Source: Centroberyx gerrardi (Eukaryota > Chordata > Actinopteri > Beryciformes > Berycidae). Taken from it: a DNA stretch of 64,000 nucleotides. This document shows positions 1 to 22,797 of this stretch, piece after piece. Below the pieces are notes generated by a model. That model had not been told where the DNA came from, did no database searches, and was given only the letters and a program-made list of their open reading frames with translations. Made by a program: the position numbers and the translations under genes. Location of the stretch: NCBI RefSeq assembly GCF_048128805.1, contig NC_135998.1, positions 25,011,396 to 25,075,395 on the forward strand, written 5' to 3'. Numbering within the stretch: position 1 is the stretch's first letter; each line of letters opens with the position of its first letter.

Positions 1-378
1 GAGTTACATTACAGTCCACCTTATGCTGTCTTATGCAAATACTAAACTATGGTGCATTTAATTGGAGAGTTGCTTGCATACTGTCAGGTGGTGGTTGACT
101 ATTATTGCTCTCTCCAACAACTGCAAACAGCTATAAGGCTGAAGCTAGGAATAATGAAAGAAATTACCATGGACAACCCAAACAAAGAATCATTCTGACT
201 AACTTGGTATCCAACTATAAGTTTGACACTCAACATTTCTCAAAAAATTCTTGAAACGCAGAGCCCCTTTGTTATGAATAATACTTTACTGGGAGTTCTG
301 ATACTGAAGCACCGAATATCATAAATGAAATCTCCATTCACATAATCCAAGGCAGCAAAGGGATGTTGGGACATCACT

Positions 379-10440
<10,062 letters not shown>

Positions 10441-10511
10441 GGACGTATTTCACAGTTTATCAATAATGGAGTGATCCGTTCACTTACGTCCAGCCAGGTC
10501 TTTGAATAAAT
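10441..10511 (-). other. kank1: kank1 5' UTR part of first coding exon
   Basis: Upstream of the kank1 ATG the minus strand has no splice acceptor until the AG at 10512-10513 (reading TAATATACAG), so the first coding exon probably spans 10404-10511. A GTAAGT inside it, at about 10482-10487 on the minus strand, could serve as an alternative donor, but no acceptor follows before the ATG. Confidence 0.4.
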
Positions 10512-13500
10512 CTGTATATTAGAAATCAAAATGAGAAAAAAAAACAACAAAAACAAATAATAATTTAATATCTTTATCATTTACATTTATCTATCATTCT
10601 CTTTCCTTATACATTCATTGTCCTTTTGCATCACTCTGTCAAGTGCACAAACTCTCTCTCTCTCTAACTCTCTCTCCCTCTCTCTGTCTCTTGGCTCAAA
10701 GCCAACAGTCAATAACAGATAACCTTACAATGCTTGCATAAAGGAAATGTAATGCCATGCTAGACACATTACAGATAATACTGCAAATGCACATTAAGCA
10801 AAAGGCTGAGCTTCAGAGCATAATGATGACTCGCTGTACTGCAAAGCTGTATCACTTTTCCTGTAAGTAAGCATCTCAAGTTCTCAGAACATGGCATTTT
10901 TTGGTAGACTTTCTCTCAAAGAATCTCACAGACAAAATATGCACTCTGTCAGTTGTTTTAGCATTTGTACCGTATCCTTTATACCCCCTTCACAGACAAA
11001 TACATTGGACAATTAGTTTGTTGTGCGGCACATAATATATAAGATAATATGGTTACAATCTAGCAAAAGTTAATAAAAGATAAGATACGATAAGATCCAA
11101 ATTACGTTGTTCCAGCAGAAAAAGTAATAGGATTCATCAGGGGAAAGGAAATAGAATATAAGCATACAATGCAAAGATAAAAAATAAGCAATAAAAATAG
11201 TAGCAATAATAAAATAAAAGCAACAGAATAGAATGTAAACAATTGTGGGATTATGTAAACATATGTTGTTGACAATTGGAACACTTTAAGTAGACCGTAT
11301 AATGTATAAAAAGAAACGCATTACTAACATTTTTGTTGTTACGAACAGATGTTACTAACAGTCTCAACTACTTAAATATGGATTACAATATGTAACATTT
11401 GGTGTACATGTAGGTTTAAGTAAATATATAGGTATGCATACATATAATATTTGCTAAAAATATGTAGTACATATCAAGTACATATTAACACGTTTGCTAT
11501 ACGCGTAAAGCAAATAATGTATAAACTGTGTTATAAAAGTGTAACATATAAGACTGGAAAAACTTGTACTGACTTTTTCTAAGTCAAAAGTGATTTCAAT
11601 TGACAACAAATGACAACAACTCTTGTGATTCAATTTAGGTCATTTTATGTGTCGAGCTGGCAGTGGACATTTTGAAATACTGTATTGACCTTTAAAAAAG
11701 TGTCTATTTGAAGACTCTGTTTCGGTGGTAAAAAGCCACGTTGGGCCTATGCTAAGCACCAAGCCTGAGAGAGAGAGTCCCAGACCAGATCCAAAACAGG
11801 CCTCATTCAAACTCCACACTGCCCTCTATAGGGGAGCATACTCCATGAGGGTTACTAAGGAATTGTTTTGTAGCTGTGATGATACATGATGAGCCACATT
11901 CAGTGCTATATGTCAGTGACATATATCAGCATATCTCTGTAGTCATTACTTTCTCAGACAATGACACAAATTTGCTTTTCTGAAACCTATAGTATGTGAA
12001 CAAGAAAACATATGACATAAAGTCTCAAGCAATGGTCTCTAAGAGCTCTAGCAAGTTCTCTTTATAGAGTTAGCCACAATGACCCAAATTCTCTGACTGC
12101 TGCTCACAGACATAAATGCTAAAGCGGAATGTGGGAACGCTAATTAGAGAAGGAGGGGTGGAGTCAAGTTTGCAGGTTAGAAACACAAGAGATGGATGGA
12201 AAAGAAAGAATTTGGAGTAAATAGATAAAATACGAATGTGTGTGAGAGAGGGAGAGAAAACAGAAAAAGCGAGGTATCAGATTTAGATCGATCCCATACA
12301 AGAAAACACTGACCACATCTATAGATCTGTAGCCTACTCCACACATCATTTGCTGCATGGTAACCATACTGAATATACTGTCAGTGTATGCACATTTATA
12401 AAATGCATAAAGGTGAAAATGTCAACATATTAATCTGACACCTCGCTCACTTTCTCTCTCTCATACTGTTTCTGTAGAACTTAAGAGTGAAGTATGGATC
12501 CTCACAACAGTAGGTTTGTGAATATTTCATATAATGATTTTCACCAGATCTAGTTTTACAGAAAATGTATGGCATCAATTTTCAAGTCTCTTCTACTTCT
12601 AGAGTTTTATTCATTTGAATCATAGAGCAAAACCATTTGAATATCTGCATTGAGGATGGGGCCTCCTTTATAAACATACACATGCCGATTATACACCCTG
12701 AAATTGTGCAGGACATAGACCCATAGAACTTGTCAATGATGTTGTAGGACATCATTGACATACTGAATGACTAAAAATACATTCCAACATGGAACGAAGA
12801 AGAACAATGCAGAAAAACATTGAAGTGTATAGCATATAGATCTTCACATCCTATACCTTAGGTATTTTTTATATTTTTTTGGAAAAACCAAATACCTTCA
12901 AATATTGTTAGAACATAAAATATTAAGATATGAATCCATATTGCCCTAGTTTCAAGATATAGTTTGAAATCAATTTTAGTGCACAAGAGTGAAAAGAAGT
13001 AACACAAAGCTGCCTTTAATATACCTTGTATTCTTTCATTGAATGGAGATGAAAATCACAGATGAAAATCATATCTCAAGTTGAGCTATTCTAGTCACTT
13101 TGAGAAGTTTACATGAGATTATCCTGTTAATGGTTTATCAGCTGATTTGTTACTGTAATGCCATCATTGACAGCTTGCAGCTAAATGATGGTGGTGCTTT
13201 TAACTAGCAAACTAGTACATTTATGATCTTGTGAACAGGTGCATATGAAGTCCATTTGCAAATGAAAGTATTCCACACACTGTAAGGCTTCAGAACCATT
13301 TCATATTTAAATGTATTTAAAGTAGTTATTCACTATAAGAATACAGTGACAATGCTGGCATTGCTCTGCTCTGATGGACCTGAGAACAGCTGCTGTGCAC
13401 AGGGCCTCCACACCGTATGGTGCATGAGTATAATGTGTTGGCATTCAAGTGCTTGTTTAGATAGGAAAAATCATCACCTATGATCTCAGGTAGCAATAAT

Positions 13501-13760
13501 CAATAATTGACATATATTTGTTCTTGATGCATATGGATTGGCATCTTAGCAACCACTGTAGGCCAATATCATGTTACTGATGATGTTCCATGATGTTTCA
13601 CAATATTATCGTCTTTCACAGGAGCCATATTGAAATGATATATTGTGATACACAATTTTGTCTAAATTGATGATTACCATCTTTATTTTTTTATTTATTT
13701 ATTTTTTTTTCGACATCACACTTTTAACATTACTATGCAGTTCAATGTAATAATATAAGA

Positions 13761-13800
13761 TTGATTGCACTTTATTGATCCCCCAGGGGAAATTCAGGAC
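13761..13800. repeat. Short teleost repeat (TTTATTGATCCC...GGGGAAATTCAG)
   Basis: This 40-base segment with the core CTTTATTGATCC followed by CCAGGGGAAATTCAG is a recurrent phrase in teleost repeats, usually near a retroelement end. Only the core is present. Confidence 0.4.
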
Positions 13801-13834
13801 ATCAATGAACATCAATGTCAATTAATGTAATTTT

Positions 13835-13925
13835 GCATAATTAAGCAATATCGTGATATATACTGATATTGAAAAAAACCTTATGGTTATCGTGATATTG
13901 ATTTCAACCATATCGCCCAGCCTTA
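13835..13925. mobile_element. MITE end with GGCTGGGCGATATGG terminus
   Basis: The + strand runs through repeated ATCGTGATAT words and ends with CAACCATATCGCCCAGCC. The reverse complement, GGCTGGGCGATATGG, is a terminus I recognise from many fish non-autonomous DNA elements. The opposite end is not clear; 13560-13640 has related ATATTATCG words. Confidence 0.45.
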
Positions 13926-14229
13926 TTTCACACATGAAAAAAAAAAAGAAAAGAAAAAAGCCCACACACTGAAATGCAACAACACACTGTTTATAATTTT
14001 TCATTTTTATGTTACACCAATCATGTTCACCGATACAAACAATGTCAGCTGGGAGTATGTTTGTTAAAAAGAAACAAAAATAACCCTTTAGACTAAAATT
14101 TGCACGTTTTTCAAAAGCACACACTCGGTGTGTGTGTGTTTGTGTTAATATAAGTTCAACACACAAAAGCTCTAAAAAAACCTGGGGAGAGGGATTCCAC
14201 TGTGCGGTATATGTTGATATACTCTAAAG

Positions 14230-14503
14230 CAGTAATTCTCAACCTTTTTCATATCAAGGACCCATAATCTAGTCCACATTAAAGCCACAGACCCACATTT
14301 GATGAGATTTTGTCTCTTGGACCCAAATCTGAGAATATCTCTATTGTCAGATATGATTTTGTCCGGAATTCTATGATTATCTGTGTTGTAGGTAGAGAGA
14401 TCACAGTGAAACTATGATCAAAACAGTCATTCTTCTACATTCTCTAATTGTGGTAATTTCTTGTAAATGAAATAATGCTGAAGTTTAACAATTCATCAAG
14501 TTG
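14230..14503. mobile_element. hAT-like non-autonomous element, copy 1
   Basis: It begins CAGTAATTCTCAACCTTTTTC, the usual look of a non-autonomous hAT terminus, and is clearly homologous to the reverse complement of 30929-31188. Shared words include TAGTCCACATTA, TTTGATGAGA, AACTATGATCAAAA, CAGTCATTCTTCTACATTCT and AAATGAAATAATGCTGAAG. Relative to copy 2 it carries about 85 extra bases (14316-14395) and its far end is replaced by another repeat. Confidence 0.65.
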
Positions 14504-14690
14504 CTTCCATCACTTCAGCAGAGAAGAGGAGATTTTTTCCGGGAAAGAAGGACTCCCTCATAGGTGTTTAGAACAGCAAATGTAAAAGCTTTCATGAACT
14601 AGGTATTGGTTGAATAACTATTGTATGGTATCAATCAGCAATAGAGATTAGCAAAAAGAACATGTACTTGAAAAAGTTCAGTTTAAATTC
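14504..14690. repeat. Interspersed repeat shared with 62.6-62.77 kb
   Basis: It shares the words GGTGTTTAGAACAGCAAATG, ACTATTGTATGGTAT and TGAAAAAGTT, in the same order and orientation and with similar spacing, with 62586-62770. It is therefore a dispersed repeat found twice in this window. It directly abuts the hAT-like copy on its left. Confidence 0.6.
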
Positions 14691-14804
14691 AATACACTCA
14701 AGGTTTACATTTTTGTTGCATGTAACAGACTATTTTTTCTGTAATGTATTCAACTGTCTACTATAGTCAAGTGGGCAAATAGTTCAAAATGGCAATCTAG
14801 AATC

Positions 14805-14940
14805 TATGTATCGAACCGCATGGTGCAGATAATCATGATGTAATTCATCATGATTATGACTGATTTTAAATCAAATCGTGACTCGAATCGCAAATTGAAT
14901 CATGACATCCCCCAAGATTCCCACCCTTACAGCAGTGGAA
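14805..14940. mobile_element. MITE-like repeat with internal hairpin
   Basis: The words AAATCGTGACTCGAATCG and GATTCCCACCCTTA are typical of a common fish non-autonomous element ending TAGGGGTGGGAA. Inside, 14829-14840 and 14846-14857 form a perfect 12-bp inverted repeat around a 5-base loop. Confidence 0.4.
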
Positions 14941-15054
14941 GGCAATGCCACACCTGCGGATGAGGTGGTCCATGTGTTAGCATACTGTGGAGAAAATTGG
15001 ACCTGCTGCACTTAAATCTAGCAGCACTAGCACAGAACACTCACCTGCATCTGC

Positions 15055-15440
15055 GTTCATCAGGATATTTATTTATAACCTTAAGAGGGGTGGTTTTAGT
15101 ACTATGATGCTGACAAAAACCTGACTGAGATTCTTCAAAAATGTTACTTATTTTCCATTTTCACTACGAGTTGCTTTAAAATCACTTTCTCCATAATCTT
15201 TGAGATAATATGCAACTTAGAAATAGACCTGTAGTTATAATTATAGTAAAAATGGTGGGTTTCTTCAGAAGAGGACACTTGTCATCTACAACCATGTAGT
15301 CAGGAAGCTACAATAGGGAGCAGACTAGGTCTTATAGCCCCAATAACCTCCTTGAGGAATGTGGTGGGTATAATGTCAATCCCATGTGCATCAGCTAATT
15401 TTGAGCTCGCAACCAATGCATCACTATGGTGAGTTAAACA
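15055..15440 (-). pseudogene. LINE reverse transcriptase relic (L2/CR1 group)
   Basis: Read on the minus strand, this stretch gives, with frame breaks, GIDIIPTTFLKEVIGAIRP followed by CPLLKKP, then NYRSISKLHIISKIMEKV. This matches the conserved N-terminal reverse transcriptase region of L2/CR1 non-LTR elements (NYRPISKLPFLSKILEKV in intact relatives). The rest of the element is missing or unrecognisable. Confidence 0.6.
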
Positions 15441-16263
15441 TGTTCTTGGCTTAAGGACATATTACTAAAATGGGTCTTGCAATGAAACTCTGCAGAGCTC
15501 TGTAGCCACAGCAACCGTCTCCATAAATCCACTCATTAGCAAATATGGAACCATATTCCTCTAGAGCATTTTATAGTCAATACATTGTTGGCAGGATTTT
15601 TAAGTATATTGGACCAGAACCATAGAGAATATAATCCTCCATGGGACCACTGTCTCAAAGCCATCTGGAACATGTTGTTTTTGTTAGCTAAATCTCCCAT
15701 TAAATTGCTCCATGTGGTTTCACAAGTGTTACATGAATGGGTTTTGCGATCACCAAGATAATCTCTTCTTGATGTAAGCAGGAACACTACTTATGCCAAT
15801 TTTGTGGATTAGGCCAAAGAGCTCTATTCCACTATGTCTGTGTTTTTGCAGCAGGTTATAAAAAAAAATAATAATATCCTGTCATTACCATAATTAAGTT
15901 AGAGCATGTAGGCTAGTTTGCAACTTGTTTGACAATTAGGAATTACATTATCTTGACACTGTTTCACATGTAAGTAGAACAGGTATGCAAAAAAATGACA
16001 TATTTGGGTGTTAGTAATGACACAATTACAGCAGCTTCTCGGTGTCCTAATAACAGACAAACGGGACGCTGAGTTATGATACATTTAACTAACCATGCAG
16101 TGCTATCAAACCAAGGAGCGAAATTGTGTCTTGAATTTCTCACGAGTAAACAGAGAACCTTTCATTTCTATAGGCTTATTTTAAAATGGATCTTAAAATC
16201 GTGTCAGTGTGCAGTCAGGCTACCTGTTGCGTTAGTTGGCGATCATGTTATGATGACACTCAC

Positions 16264-16560
16264 CTGTGCAGGAGGAGGAGAGATGGATTCATTTTTGTTC
16301 AGCCTACCGGTGACGATGTATTGAAGTTAAAATATTGGCACGAAATAGCCTCATTGGTTGGATGAGGTCGGATACCATCTCGTTGAAATTCAAGCGACAG
16401 TTTGTCACACTGTTGGTTACTTTGTCTTCTCTCGGCCTTGACTGTGAAACGCCATTCGTGTGAGGAAAGAAGTTTTCACCCCACAGATCCAGGACCCATT
16501 GCACATGCGCGGAAAGTTGTCAAAGCACACAACCGCTGCTCCCGGGAGTCAGGTGGTAGA
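16264..16560 (-). promoter_or_regulatory. kank1: Candidate kank1 non-coding first exon and promoter
   Basis: On the minus strand a strong donor CAG/GTGAGT ends at 16264, after a purine/pyrimidine-rich leader. The preceding 250 bases hold more CpG dinucleotides than the surrounding AT-rich DNA, and a CCGCGCATGTGCA sequence near 16500-16512 resembles an NRF1 site. Together this looks like a TATA-less first exon about 5.8 kb upstream of the coding start. The link to kank1 rests on orientation and on the lack of any other minus-strand gene nearby. It is not proven. Confidence 0.4.
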
Positions 16561-16564
16561 CTGT

Positions 16565-18900
16565 ACATCAATAAAATATTGATGTATATCATCCAAGCAT
16601 AGGCACGTGATGTTTTAATTGTAATTTGTAATGTAATATGTAATGTAATTTGCTCTATATTTGAATGCAATTTGTTTTGTTTTGTTCTGATATTAATTCA
16701 TAAGAAGGGTTAAAAAGTTAATCTTAATTTGTTTTTACATCGAATCAAACATAATTATTTATCAATTCTGATGAACACATTTTCCCATTGATCTACTGAA
16801 AAGTCCTCTTTAGTCAGTGTACATGGTGACTTCACAAGAAGCTGAAGCTAAAACATCCTAAGTCATTTTTACATTAGAGTTATGGAAGCAGATGAAAGCA
16901 AAAACCTCTCATCCCTTTTGCTCACATAAATGCCTAAGTTGCTAAATATATTAGGTTCCACAGCCAATGAGGTTTATTGTTAATTTCTATAAGTGTGTTG
17001 TAAAACATACTTTAAATAAATTAACTTTAAATAAATTTGATTTTTTTATTTTATTTGATGTCAGTCACTTGGATAGAAACCCCCCAGTAACAATAATGAT
17101 GTTTAAAGAAACACTGATACTATACTTGCAGTGCATTGAAAATAACATGCAGCGTTCAGCCTACAGAGGACACCAAAGTAACATTTACAGTCAGGCAGTT
17201 AACATTACAACTAACATAAGCATTAGTTTTGCAAATGTGTTGCTCATCCTAACGTCCTGCAGATGGTACTACTTCACCAGTCCAACGTTAATGGTGCTGG
17301 AAATGTTATAAGAGAAGAAGATAATGACTGCTTTGCAGGGAATTGTAAGTTATACACTCAGTAAATGAAACTGTGCCCATATTTCATTGATATAGCCTAC
17401 AACATTTTGTAAGCTACTGAGTGACATCATGTGGACAGGTTGGAGAAATACATTTTCAAGTATCCCCCACACTTGGCCAGCAATACCAAAGTTGGTCCCA
17501 AGGTGTGATTAATGGGATTCCCAGAATTTTTTTTAAATTTCACTGTTATTTCATTTACAGACTCCTAAAACCTATCCATCTATCTTGGTTCCTCATCCAG
17601 ATTAGGGGTCCATTAAATAGGGGCTTCTTCAAGAAAACATTAATGGTGCTGATAAGTATTAGGAATTCATGCTGCTTTCATCAATTATATTTGTCATATT
17701 TTTCATTTGTAATATTGGTAACCCTCACAAGCTGATCAGTGACTGTTATTCAGCATAAATCACATTTGCAACATGTTCATCACTGAACAGAATGTTTTTT
17801 GGCCAACACACACCATTAGCTTACAGTGGCTGTTATAGTCATGCCTGGTAGAGCTTGTTCAAGTTCAAAGTTCAACTTTGGCTTCCTGTTGTGAAACTAG
17901 TCTCTGACACTAAACTCTGTGTAAACTTATGTTGTAATTCAAGTAACCCCATGAACCATGTGAATTCATTTTACCTAAGCATGTTCGTCACACAAACACA
18001 GATGGCCATAAACCGTTTACACACAAACAGAGACACGCAGACAGTCATGTAGACAGAGACAGAACATGCACACTCTGCTCCCTCTTGACGTGGTTAAAGA
18101 TTGTCTTGTAAATATTTTTATCAGCACATGGAAAGTAACAGTGTAATGAAAAGCAAGTAGGGTAGACAAGGACAATGAGTTGACCTATGATTTGAATGTT
18201 GCTCAGCTATTCAGGATCATGCAGGAAAGCATGTTTAATCACTTTCACTGATGTTTTTTTCATGTAAGAAAATTGCCATTAGATAAAGGATTAATTTATT
18301 GCAGCATAAATATTGTTTCTGGTTGGTAAGAGCCCTTTTGGAAGAAGATAATTGTGTCCTTCAGTGCTAAGTGGGTGACATAGTGGTCATTTTATAAAAA
18401 CTGGTGATTTTTTAAATTATTGTACTTTGTTTACTGAAAGTCACAAGTCAAATTTTCCATTCCAATGACGGATGGGGAATGACTGAAGCACCCCATTCAG
18501 AGTATTCTTGAAAATGTCACATTGTTATAGAATGCAGTCCACAAAATAAATGTAGAAACATCTTCGCAATCATGCCTTGGAATTGTCTTCAGGATGCTTA
18601 CCCAGTTGAGACATCAGAATGTATGAATATCAATACAATTTCAATACAATATTTAGGAAATTCTGCAAGAGGAACAATGTGGTGTCTCACAATCAGCACA
18701 GCAATAACATGGAAATAGCAGGCAAGGCACTCAGGAGGCAAAAAATAAAGGAAATAGAGAAGGGAGCTGCCAGTAATGCAAAAATATCAATATTTATTGG
18801 GTACCTGAGTCCCAGCAATACAAAAGCACAAAATAATAATGAGCTGGCTGCCTGTATCTGTGTAGCCTTTCACAACCATCTCATGTAAGTCAGCCGAAGC
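16565..18900. other. Intergenic DNA between kank1 and fbp1
   Basis: Head-to-head intergenic segment, AT-rich, with no gene recognised. The open frames at 16967-17311 and 17421-17735 lack recognisable motifs and show AT-driven composition. A run of TAATGTAAT words lies at 16615-16650. Confidence 0.5.
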
Positions 18901-18924
18901 TTACTGCAGAGCAAAAATGTTCAT

Positions 18925-19140
18925 TATCTTTGAACTTTGCTCTCTTAAACCTGCAGTGACAGATGTGATCAAACCATCCCCTAGCTGTGGGAAAGCAGGC
19001 TTGTGATTGGCTAGATTAGTTGCACACCCCCGTCCCTTCCCCATATCTCAGTGCTAGAGTCCTCTTAACTTTGAGGCTTTGCTCACCTATATCACTTGAA
19101 GCAATAGGTCCAAGTCCCAGTTCCAAGTCTTGACAGCATC
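18925..19140 (+). promoter_or_regulatory. fbp1: fbp1 proximal promoter and 5' UTR
   Basis: Directly upstream of the fbp1 ATG lie TGAACTTTG (18931-18939, an HNF4-type site on the reverse strand) and GATTGG (19005-19010, an inverted CCAAT box). A second direct-repeat-like segment, TTAACTTTGAGG, lies near 19063-19075. There is no convincing TATA box. HNF4 control would suit a gluconeogenic gene of liver and kidney (inference). The transcription start is not visible. Confidence 0.45.
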
Positions 19141-22100
19141 ATGTCTGACAGAGGTGCCTTCGATACCGATGTGTTGACCCTCACCAGGTTTGTTCTGGAG
19201 GAGGGCAGGAAGGCCCAGGGAACAGGTGAGCTGACCAACCTGCTGAACTCCATCTGCACGGCCGTCAAAGCCATCTCCACCGCTGTCAGGAAGGCTGGGA
19301 TCGCTAACCTGTAAGTTTGTTCATGTGTGTTTTTTCCCCAAGGTGGGGATAAGAGAATGAAAATGTTGGCATGACATGGCATGATGTTAGTTCAAAAATT
19401 GTTAGATAAGTTGCTAACCAACCTTGCATTAAGGCAGAGAAAAATATACACCTTATTAGAATGTATTCAATCAGGGTTATTATCGTCTGATGACGTCAAT
19501 GATGACATGATGTCAAAATATTTTACTTTCATATAACTTTCAGTTTCAACTTCCATTTAAGTTTAGTTTGTTGTGAGAGAAGGTTTGATAGTCTTGATAG
19601 TCACTTTTTATTTTTTATAAATGTTTGATTTTAGCTTATGTGAGTGTCATAATTAAATGTATTAATGTATGGACATAGTAATGGTCATAGATCTCAAAGT
19701 GATTCAAGTTGACTTTTTAATGTTATTTCATAAATTTTTTAGTTGATTATTTAGGGGGCGGGGTTGTTTTCAGCTTCAGTTCATTACATTTATTTTTTTC
19801 TTTTATTCAATTTCAAAATAGTGTTTAAAATAGTGTTTCATATCTGGGTTTAGTCTTACTCTTAGTTAAGTCTTACTCTTAGTTATCTATGACTTGCAAA
19901 TGAGTAAGCAGTTTTAACTTAGGAACTGGCCAAAGGTGCACTCTGCACATGTTTTGTGCAATGCACCAGGACAGGGGTCGAAGATAATGCACTTTTCAGG
20001 ACTTTCTCACTGGTGCACTATTTTAACATGTTGTGATAAAAGCACCATTTCAAAATGCAATAAACATAACTTGATTTAAACACCTGCATTTCGTTCAGTG
20101 TGTTTTAAAGTTGCAGAGAAATGGATATATTTCATTCAGACTTCTATCTGTCCCTCTTCTCTCTGGGCAGATATGGGATTGCTGGAAGCACCAATGTGAC
20201 AGGCGACCAAGTGAAAAAGCTGGATATCCTGTCCAATGACTTGGTCATCAACATGATCAAGTCCTCCTTCAGCTCCTGTATCCTGGTGTCAGAGGAAGAC
20301 GAGAGGGCCATTATTGTGGAGCCAGAAAAACAGGTGTGTGCATCTATGTGTGCATGCATGTGTATGTGCATGTGTGGCCTCCTTCTTTCTGTCATTGGCT
20401 TTCACATGTTATGATACTATTGTGACACTGATGAATTTATTTGTCTGATCTGACAGGGTAAATACATCGTGTGTTTTGATCCATTGGATGGTTCCTCGAA
20501 CATTGACTGTCTCGTATCAATTGGAACAATCTTCGCCATCTACAGAAAGGTTTGTGATTATGATATTGCACGCTGATTCAAAACACATTGAAGTTATTAC
20601 CTCTGACCATTGTTCCACATGAAATTCAATGATATTTGGTAAGCATTTTGCATTAATTTATTTGAAATGTAGAATTGCCTCAAAGTGCATCAGAAAATAT
20701 GCATAAGGCATCTTGAATACCTGCGATCACCATATTTGATTAATCACAGGTCTTCCATTTTTGTCTGAAAAGCCTCCCCACAGTGCGGTAAATCAGCATC
20801 TGGAAAAGAAACAGGAGGCTCTTTCTTAGAATGTATCTCATGGCACAACAGGGAGACTTTTATTTGCATAAATTTTCAAGGACTCTATGATACTTTTTCC
20901 AGATAAACATGGCAGTTTTAGATCAACAGAAAATGAATACCAAATAGTTCCACAAAGGAAGCAGGTGCTGTACAGCGGTCTGAGGTATTAACTCCAATCA
21001 AGGCATATATGTAGATTACACCTGTAAACAACTGTGGGTAAGGTGCCAGGTCTGTTATATAGGTTACAGCTCACCTGTACTGTACATACAATACAATTGG
21101 ACAGGTTCTGTCCACAGAATCTGTCAAGAGAGGCTATGAATTCACACTGTTCCCCTGATGCTGTAGCTCTCTGCACTGCATCCTTGTCATGGAAAACTTT
21201 ATCATACCTATTGTTTCCCAAAATGCCTGTCCCTATGGTTCTGATATTTTTTCATGTGTTGTTCCATAGACCACAGATGGTGAGCCAAATGAGAAAGATG
21301 CTCTGCAACCTGGAAAAAACATTGTGGCGGCTGGTTATGCTTTGTATGGCAGTGCCACTATGATGGTCCTTTCCACTGGTCAAGGAGTCAACTGCTTCAT
21401 GCTTGACCCAGTAAGTCTCTGCTCTGTTTTACTTTATTGAAATGCCTCAAAATTCAACTCAGCTGATGATGATTCTAATTAAGTCCTTTCTGCAAATTAC
21501 ACCATCAGTTAGTTGTCTTTGTTGTGATAGTAAAATATGTTTCTCATAGGTTCCTTGTATTTCTTTTCCAGGCCATAGGTGAGTTCATCTTGGTGGATCG
21601 AGATGTGAAGATTAAGAAGAAGGGAAAGATCTACAGTTTGAATGAAGGATATGCACAGCATTTCTATCCAGATGTGACAGAATACTTACAGAAGAAGAAA
21701 TACCCAGAGGTAAAGGCAATAAAACGCATAGTTCAAATCACTATATCACCTCACATTTAAACATTAATACATTACAAAGGCCTGATCTGGAACTTACGTA
21801 TTAACTTCTGTGGCACCACTGAATAACACTACTGACTTTAAGTTTATTTAATTGGAGAGGAAATGTTTCTTCACTCTCAAATTGATTTTTTTTTTGGGAC
21901 TTCATACCTGACTTGACTTTTTAATATATTTTATACTGTGAATGGATTGTTTATGCTTATATTGTTTGTAAATGGAGAAAATATAGCAACTCAATGGAGA
22001 AATTGTAACTCAAATGCATTTTGAGTTATTTTGTGATCTGAATGTCACAAAGAGAAAATTTTCCACCCTTTGACCCATTTCTCAAGAAGCTTCAAGAATC

Positions 22101-22797
22101 TTTGCTTATATGTAGTGCTGTAAAATCACTCTTAAGATAGAACTAGTAGTGAATAAGCCAACACAGTGCATATTCAGCTGAACAGGAGGTGCCTCCCAGT
22201 GGCCAGTGACCATCATTGATATTATATAGTGTATATTGGTATAAAAAATCTAGATTGAATTTTGGATATTATGAAATGGATGTAACGGCTGAGGAATTCC
22301 ACTTAACAATTTTTTGTGTTCCTAGGATGGTTCTGCCCCATATGGCGGGCGATATGTTGGTTCAATGGTAGCTGATGTTCACCGTACTTTGGTGTATGGA
22401 GGAATCTTCTTATATCCCGCCAATGTCAAGAGCCCTAAGGGCAAGGTGAGTGGGAGAGAGTCCTGCTACAACTAATGGATTGCAAAATCTATAATCATCC
22501 AGTTATTTCAGATCATCAGAGTGTCAAGTTGCAAGAAAATGCACACCAAAGTTATCATGCGTGTATCTCACTGTCAAGTCACTCCTCTTTCTGCTTCTTG
22601 TCCCTCAGCTAAGGTTGCTGTATGAATGCAACCCCATGGCATTCATCATGGAACAGGCCGGAGGCATGGCCACAACAGGATCCATGAATGTTCTGGACAT
22701 CCAGCCCACCACCATCCACCAGCGAGTCCCTGTGGTCCTGGGCTCTCCCGATGACGTGAAGGAGTACATTTCCATCTTCAAGAAGCACGCAAAATGA
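19141..22797 (+). CDS. fbp1: fbp1: fructose-1,6-bisphosphatase 1
   Basis: Seven exons: 19141-19310, 20171-20333, 20457-20549, 21270-21410, 21572-21709, 22326-22445 and 22609-22797. The reading frame of 1014 bases is intact and encodes 337 residues (human FBP1, from memory, 338). The enzyme hydrolyses fructose-1,6-bisphosphate to fructose-6-phosphate in the cytosol, the regulated step of gluconeogenesis. Visible motifs: the AMP site [11 protein letters not shown] near the N-terminus and IYRK for the AMP-binding arginine; metal ligands in VSEED and [11 protein letters not shown]; and the substrate loop in [24 protein letters not shown] and [10 protein letters not shown]. Liver-type identity is favoured over muscle FBP2 by [20 protein letters not shown] and [16 protein letters not shown]-terminus FKKHAK. 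The intron positions match the seven-exon vertebrate gene. Teleost paralogue (fbp1a or fbp1b) is undecided. Confidence 0.95.

Larger units (their letters stand above)
10512..16263. other. kank1 upstream intron with repeats
   Basis: No coding exon was recognised. The stretch holds AT-rich DNA (11.0-11.6 kb), a CT run at 10651-10691, and interspersed repeat relics between 13.7 and 15.5 kb that are listed separately. It is probably the first intron of kank1 if the leader exon at 16.3 kb is real. Confidence 0.5.

Noticed and set aside
1-378. Search for a kank1 polyA signal downstream of its stop
   Set aside because: No clear AATAAA on the minus strand before the window edge; the 3' UTR probably continues beyond position 1.
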